Assembly: GCA_910576875.1 (NCBI GenBank)
Contig: CAJTKI010000062.1
Coordinates: forward strand, 1-9,008
Direction: 5' to 3'
DNA length: 9,008 bases
Origin: an uncultured Christensenella sp.
Lineage (GTDB): Bacteria; Bacillota; Clostridia; Christensenellales; UBA3700
Shown here: piece by piece, positions 7,164 to 9,008 of the stretch
Layout: each line of letters opens with the position of its first letter
Numbering within the stretch: the first letter of the stretch is position 1
Made by a program: the position numbers and the translations under genes
The notes under the pieces: model-generated
Seen by the model: the letters and a program-made list of their open reading frames with translations, nothing else
Told to the model about the DNA's origin: nothing
Databases searched by the model: none

Positions 7164-7609
7164 CACTCCGCCTCGATCCGCACCGTCACCGTTACGCGAT
7201 CGGTGACGACGGAATTGATTGTCGCCGTGACGACCCACCGCCCCGCCGTAATCGGCGCGGGACGAAATCCGCTCGACGCCCACTGCGGCGTCACGGTATG
7301 TTCCTGATCCGGATTGGCGCGATGCTCCGTCCCCAGCGCTCCGCTCGGGCTGTCGATGCTCCAAGCGATGTGATTAGTCAACGGCAAGTACGCGTCCGCC
7401 TGCGCGTCATCCGGCTCCGTATCCGGATACGCCGCCCGCAACGCTTGCCGCGTCCACGCGCGCATTCGATCCGTATCCGTCCCGTACTTGGGCGAATACG
7501 TCGTGCGAACGCGCAATTGCCGCATGTCGCAAGGAATGTCGAACGCAAAGGCGATGTGCCGATTGCGATCCTGCAATCCGATCTGTATGGTCTGTTCCGA
7601 TATCCACAT
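7163..7609 (-). CDS. Small beta-rich protein, resembles the N-terminal domain of CehA-type PHP hydrolases
   Basis: This 148-aa protein is the first gene of the operon. It has no signal peptide. Its second half (about 77-148) has a beta-sandwich-like pattern: LTNHIAWSIDSPSG, then SGFRPAPITAGRW (113-125), then VVTATINSVV and VTVTVRIE. From family knowledge, many CehA/McbA-like proteins carry such a domain ahead of the PHP domain, with a conserved GxxPGPI..GxW motif, so this may be that domain as a separate gene. This is resemblance recalled from memory, not a search. The ATG at 7609 is used; a TTG one codon upstream (7612) has better spacing to CGGAG (7 nt against 10) and may be the true start. 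Its stop overlaps the next start as TGATG. Confidence 0.75.
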   Translation of the reverse strand: MWISEQTIQIGLQDRNRHIAFAFDIPCDMRQLRVRTTYSPKYGTDTDRMRAWTRQALRAAYPDTEPDDAQADAYLPLTNHIAWSIDSPSGALGTEHRANPDQEHTVTPQWASSGFRPAPITAGRWVVTATINSVVTDRVTVTVRIEAE

Positions 7610-7647
7610 CAAGTATTCGCTCCGTATCGCGTTCCGATACCGAAGTT

Positions 7648-7676
7648 ATTATAAAATATCGACGGCGAAATTACAA
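7648..7676 (-). promoter_or_regulatory. Promoter of the five-gene operon
   Basis: On the minus strand TTGTAA (7676-7671), a 17-nt spacer and a perfect TATAAT (7653-7648) form a sigma-A-type promoter. The predicted start near 7641 leaves a leader of about 30 nt containing the ribosome site. Confidence 0.75.
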
Positions 7677-7704
7677 CCGCGCCGCGCGGAATTTGTCAGA
7701 TTAT

Positions 7705-7734
7705 TTGACACGAGCCCGATCGGTATCGTATGCT
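7705..7734 (+). promoter_or_regulatory. Promoter of the AraC-family regulator gene
   Basis: A perfect -35 TTGACA (7705-7710), an 18-nt spacer and TATGCT (7729-7734, four of six consensus bases) lie just upstream of the regulator. The predicted start near 7741 gives a leader of about 17 nt with GGAG at 7746-7749, 8 nt before the GTG. It is back to back with the operon promoter. Confidence 0.7.
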
Positions 7735-7757
7735 GTAACCGTATCGGAGCAATCATC

Positions 7758-8534
7758 GTGACACAAATCGTTTATATCGCAAAAGACCATGATCTTGCGG
7801 GCGACGCCGTGCGGCGACCGACGCATTGGCAACTCTTCTACTGTCTGCAAGGCGCGCTGACGCTGACCGTCGATCGGGAAACATACGCGTACAGCGCCCG
7901 CGAAGCCGTGCTCGTACCGCCCGGCACGCCGTATCTGCACGGCGGCGACGCGCCCAACGCAATCTACCGCGTGACGCTCGACGCGCCGCAAGGTCTGCCC
8001 GACCGCGTCGCGACGATCCGCGACAACGCGCCCTGCGATCTGGGACATCTGCTGGATATGTGCCACAGACATTGCGCGACGATCTCGGGCGATCCCCGAT
8101 CGGACGCAACGCTGAGCGCGTATTCGACGCTCGTGCTGCATACGGTGCGCGCGTTGATCGACGAATCGGCGTACAGCGCGCACGTCGCAGAACTGTACGA
8201 ACGCATTCTGCAAAATTTCCATGACCCCGACTTCGATCTCGATGCCGAGTACGCGGCGTTTGCGCTGTCCAAAGACTATATCCGCAGACAGTTTATCGCG
8301 GAACGCGGCGTGTCGCCCGCGCGTTTGCTGCAACGCCTGCGCATCGAACACGCGCAAAAACTGCTCGTCTCCTGCGCAAACAACCGTTGCAAAATCCGCG
8401 ACGTCGCATTGCGATGCGGCTTTCGCGATCCTTTATATTTCTCCCGCGTATTCCGCCAGACGACGGGCGTCAGTCCCAAAGCGTATCCGCACGACGACCG
8501 ACGCGCATCCGCAATCCCGAAATCCCGTGCCTAA
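7758..8534 (+). CDS. AraC-family transcriptional regulator
   Basis: This 258-aa DNA-binding regulator is encoded divergently from the operon. Residues of about 15-80 form a cupin-like sensing domain with LFYCLQGALTLTVDRETY (26-43), then VLVPPGTPYLHGG (51-63). The C-terminal 100 residues are a classic double helix-turn-helix: FALSKDYIRRQF (168-179), GVSPARLLQRLRIEHAQKLL (184-203), then the signature DVALRCGFRDPLYFSRVFRQ (215-234) and GVSPKAYP (237-244). A Cys/His cluster, C93, H97, C102, H103, H105 and C106, lies between the two parts. The GTG start at 7758 is chosen because GGAG lies 8 nt upstream and a good promoter precedes it; the longer upstream frame overlaps the divergent operon. It probably regulates the adjacent operon and possibly itself; the ligand is unknown. 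Confidence 0.88.
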   Translation: MTQIVYIAKDHDLAGDAVRRPTHWQLFYCLQGALTLTVDRETYAYSAREAVLVPPGTPYLHGGDAPNAIYRVTLDAPQGLPDRVATIRDNAPCDLGHLLDMCHRHCATISGDPRSDATLSAYSTLVLHTVRALIDESAYSAHVAELYERILQNFHDPDFDLDAEYAAFALSKDYIRRQFIAERGVSPARLLQRLRIEHAQKLLVSCANNRCKIRDVALRCGFRDPLYFSRVFRQTTGVSPKAYPHDDRRASAIPKSRA

Positions 8535-8594
8535 CGCCGCGCGCGGACATCGCGTCAAACCTTTTCTGCAAGCGCGCATAAAACAGCGTCTTCG

Positions 8595-8624
8595 CGCCGA
8601 TCCGAACCGTCGGCGTTTCTCTTT
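8595..8624 (+). terminator. Probable terminator of the AraC-family gene
   Basis: CGCCGA (8595-8600) pairs with TCGGCG (8610-8615) around a 9-nt loop and is followed by TTTCTCTTT. It lies about 60 nt after the stop at 8534. The stem is short and the T-tract is interrupted, so it may be weak. Confidence 0.5.
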
Positions 8625-8654
8625 GCCCCGCATTGCAATCGGATCTGTAAAATA

Positions 8655-8688
8655 ACAACGCGCAATCGAATACGACGATGCGCGTTGT
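8655..8688 (-). terminator. Hairpin, probable terminator of the right-edge surface-protein gene
   Basis: ACAACGCGC (8655-8663) and GCGCGTTGT (8680-8688) form a 9-bp GC-rich stem, extended by ATCG/CGAT after a one-base bulge. On the minus strand it is followed by TATTTTA, a modest T-rich tract. It lies 66 nt beyond the stop at 8754 of the minus-strand gene. Confidence 0.5.
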
Positions 8689-8753
8689 CTGCAATTGTAG
8701 GATAGCGCGCTTGTCAAGTCTGCCAAGCGACGGATCGGCGTTCTTGCCGTAAT

Positions 8754-9008
8754 TTACGCATTGCGGTCGGCATGCTTTTTGCGCAAACGACGAATGCTCA
8801 TAACCGCAAACCATATGGCGATCAACGTCACCGCAATCGATAACAGCGTCCCCGTCATGACGGTAAACACGATCTTGAACCACCGCAGATCTTCCGCGGA
8901 AATTACAGATCCCGCGGGTTGGGGCGGCGCGTCCGGATCGGTTGTCGGCGGATCGGGCGTATCGGGATTATTCGGATCGTCCGGATTGCCCGTCTGTCCG
9001 TGCGTGAA
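8754..9008 (-). CDS. C-terminal end of a membrane-anchored surface protein (partial)
   Basis: The last 84 codons of a minus-strand gene are visible; its start is beyond the right edge. The fragment begins with a Pro/Asp/Asn-rich stalk (NPDDPNNPDTPDPP and onward). Next comes one hydrophobic segment of about 22 residues (FKIVFTVMTGTLLSIAVTLIAIWFAV) and then a basic tail (RRLRKKH) before TAA. This is the usual order for a wall-spanning stalk and C-terminal membrane anchor with the tail inside the cell. No LPxTG sortase motif is seen in this stretch. The main body is unknown; by analogy with the gene at the left edge it may be an Ig-like surface protein, but that is a guess. Confidence 0.8.
   Translation of the reverse strand, partial: FTHGQTGNPDDPNNPDTPDPPTTDPDAPPQPAGSVISAEDLRWFKIVFTVMTGTLLSIAVTLIAIWFAVMSIRRLRKKHADRNA

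Larger units (their letters stand above)
7622..7746. promoter_or_regulatory. Candidate regulator half-sites in the divergent promoter region
   Basis: Four octamers share the core GTATCG. CCGTATCG (7622-7629) and its near inverse CGATACCG (7635-7642) sit at the start of the operon transcript. CGGTATCG (7721-7728) and CCGTATCG (7739-7746) are an 18-bp direct repeat spanning the -10 box of the regulator gene. AraC-type proteins often bind paired direct half-sites, so these are candidate operators. Caution: CGTATC-like words are also common in the coding regions of this window. Confidence 0.35.

Noticed and set aside
7488..7757. Longer version of the AraC-family protein starting at 7488
   Set aside because: It would run through the divergent gene and both promoters. 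The GTG at 7758 has a ribosome site and a promoter at the correct distance.
8470..8883. 137-codon minus-strand frame at the right end
   Set aside because: It overlaps the true anchor-bearing C-terminus in another frame as well as the terminators, and has no recognisable features.

Overview
This window looks like a chromosomal segment of a moderately GC-rich, Gram-positive-type bacterium, most likely an uncultured Clostridia-like gut lineage. That assignment is an inference. It rests on strong GGAG-type ribosome binding sites, sigma-A-like promoters, AT-rich intergenic regions, large secreted Ig-like surface proteins with a C-terminal membrane anchor, and a domain resembling the DUF6273-type modules common in gut Clostridia. 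No mobile-element gene, RNA gene or CRISPR array was recognised.

Layout. (1) Positions 1-1682, minus strand: the N-terminal 560 residues of a secreted surface protein that runs off the left edge. (2) Positions 1683-2081: an AT-rich intergenic region holding two copies of one hairpin in inverted orientation about 170 bp apart, a plus-strand promoter firing into one of them, and the terminator of the next operon. (3) Positions 2082-7609, minus strand: a very compact operon. In transcription order it encodes a 148-aa beta-rich protein, a CehA/McbA-type PHP metallohydrolase, a Cu+-exporting P1B ATPase with a second CopZ-like domain fused in frame at its C-terminus, a type I DAHP synthase, and a flavin-reductase-family protein. 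Every junction is an overlap or a gap of 11 nt. (4) Positions 7610-7757: a divergent promoter region with back-to-back promoters and repeated GTATCG-type half-sites. (5) Positions 7758-8534, plus strand: an AraC-family regulator. (6) Positions 8535-8753: two terminator-like hairpins. (7) Positions 8754-9008, minus strand: the C-terminal end of a second surface protein with a Pro/Asp-rich stalk and a transmembrane anchor.

How it may fit together. The divergent AraC-type regulator probably controls the five-gene operon. Copper export (CopA plus a CopZ-like chaperone domain) is the one clearly recognisable function. Its partners are unusual company: a metallohydrolase, the first enzyme of the shikimate pathway (a metal-dependent enzyme with an active-site cysteine) and a flavin reductase. 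The regulator carries a Cys/His cluster in its linker, which raises the possibility that it senses a metal. The most interesting single object is the copA reading frame, which runs without a stop into copZ while copZ keeps its own ribosome binding site and ATG. One gene could therefore yield both a long transporter and a free chaperone.
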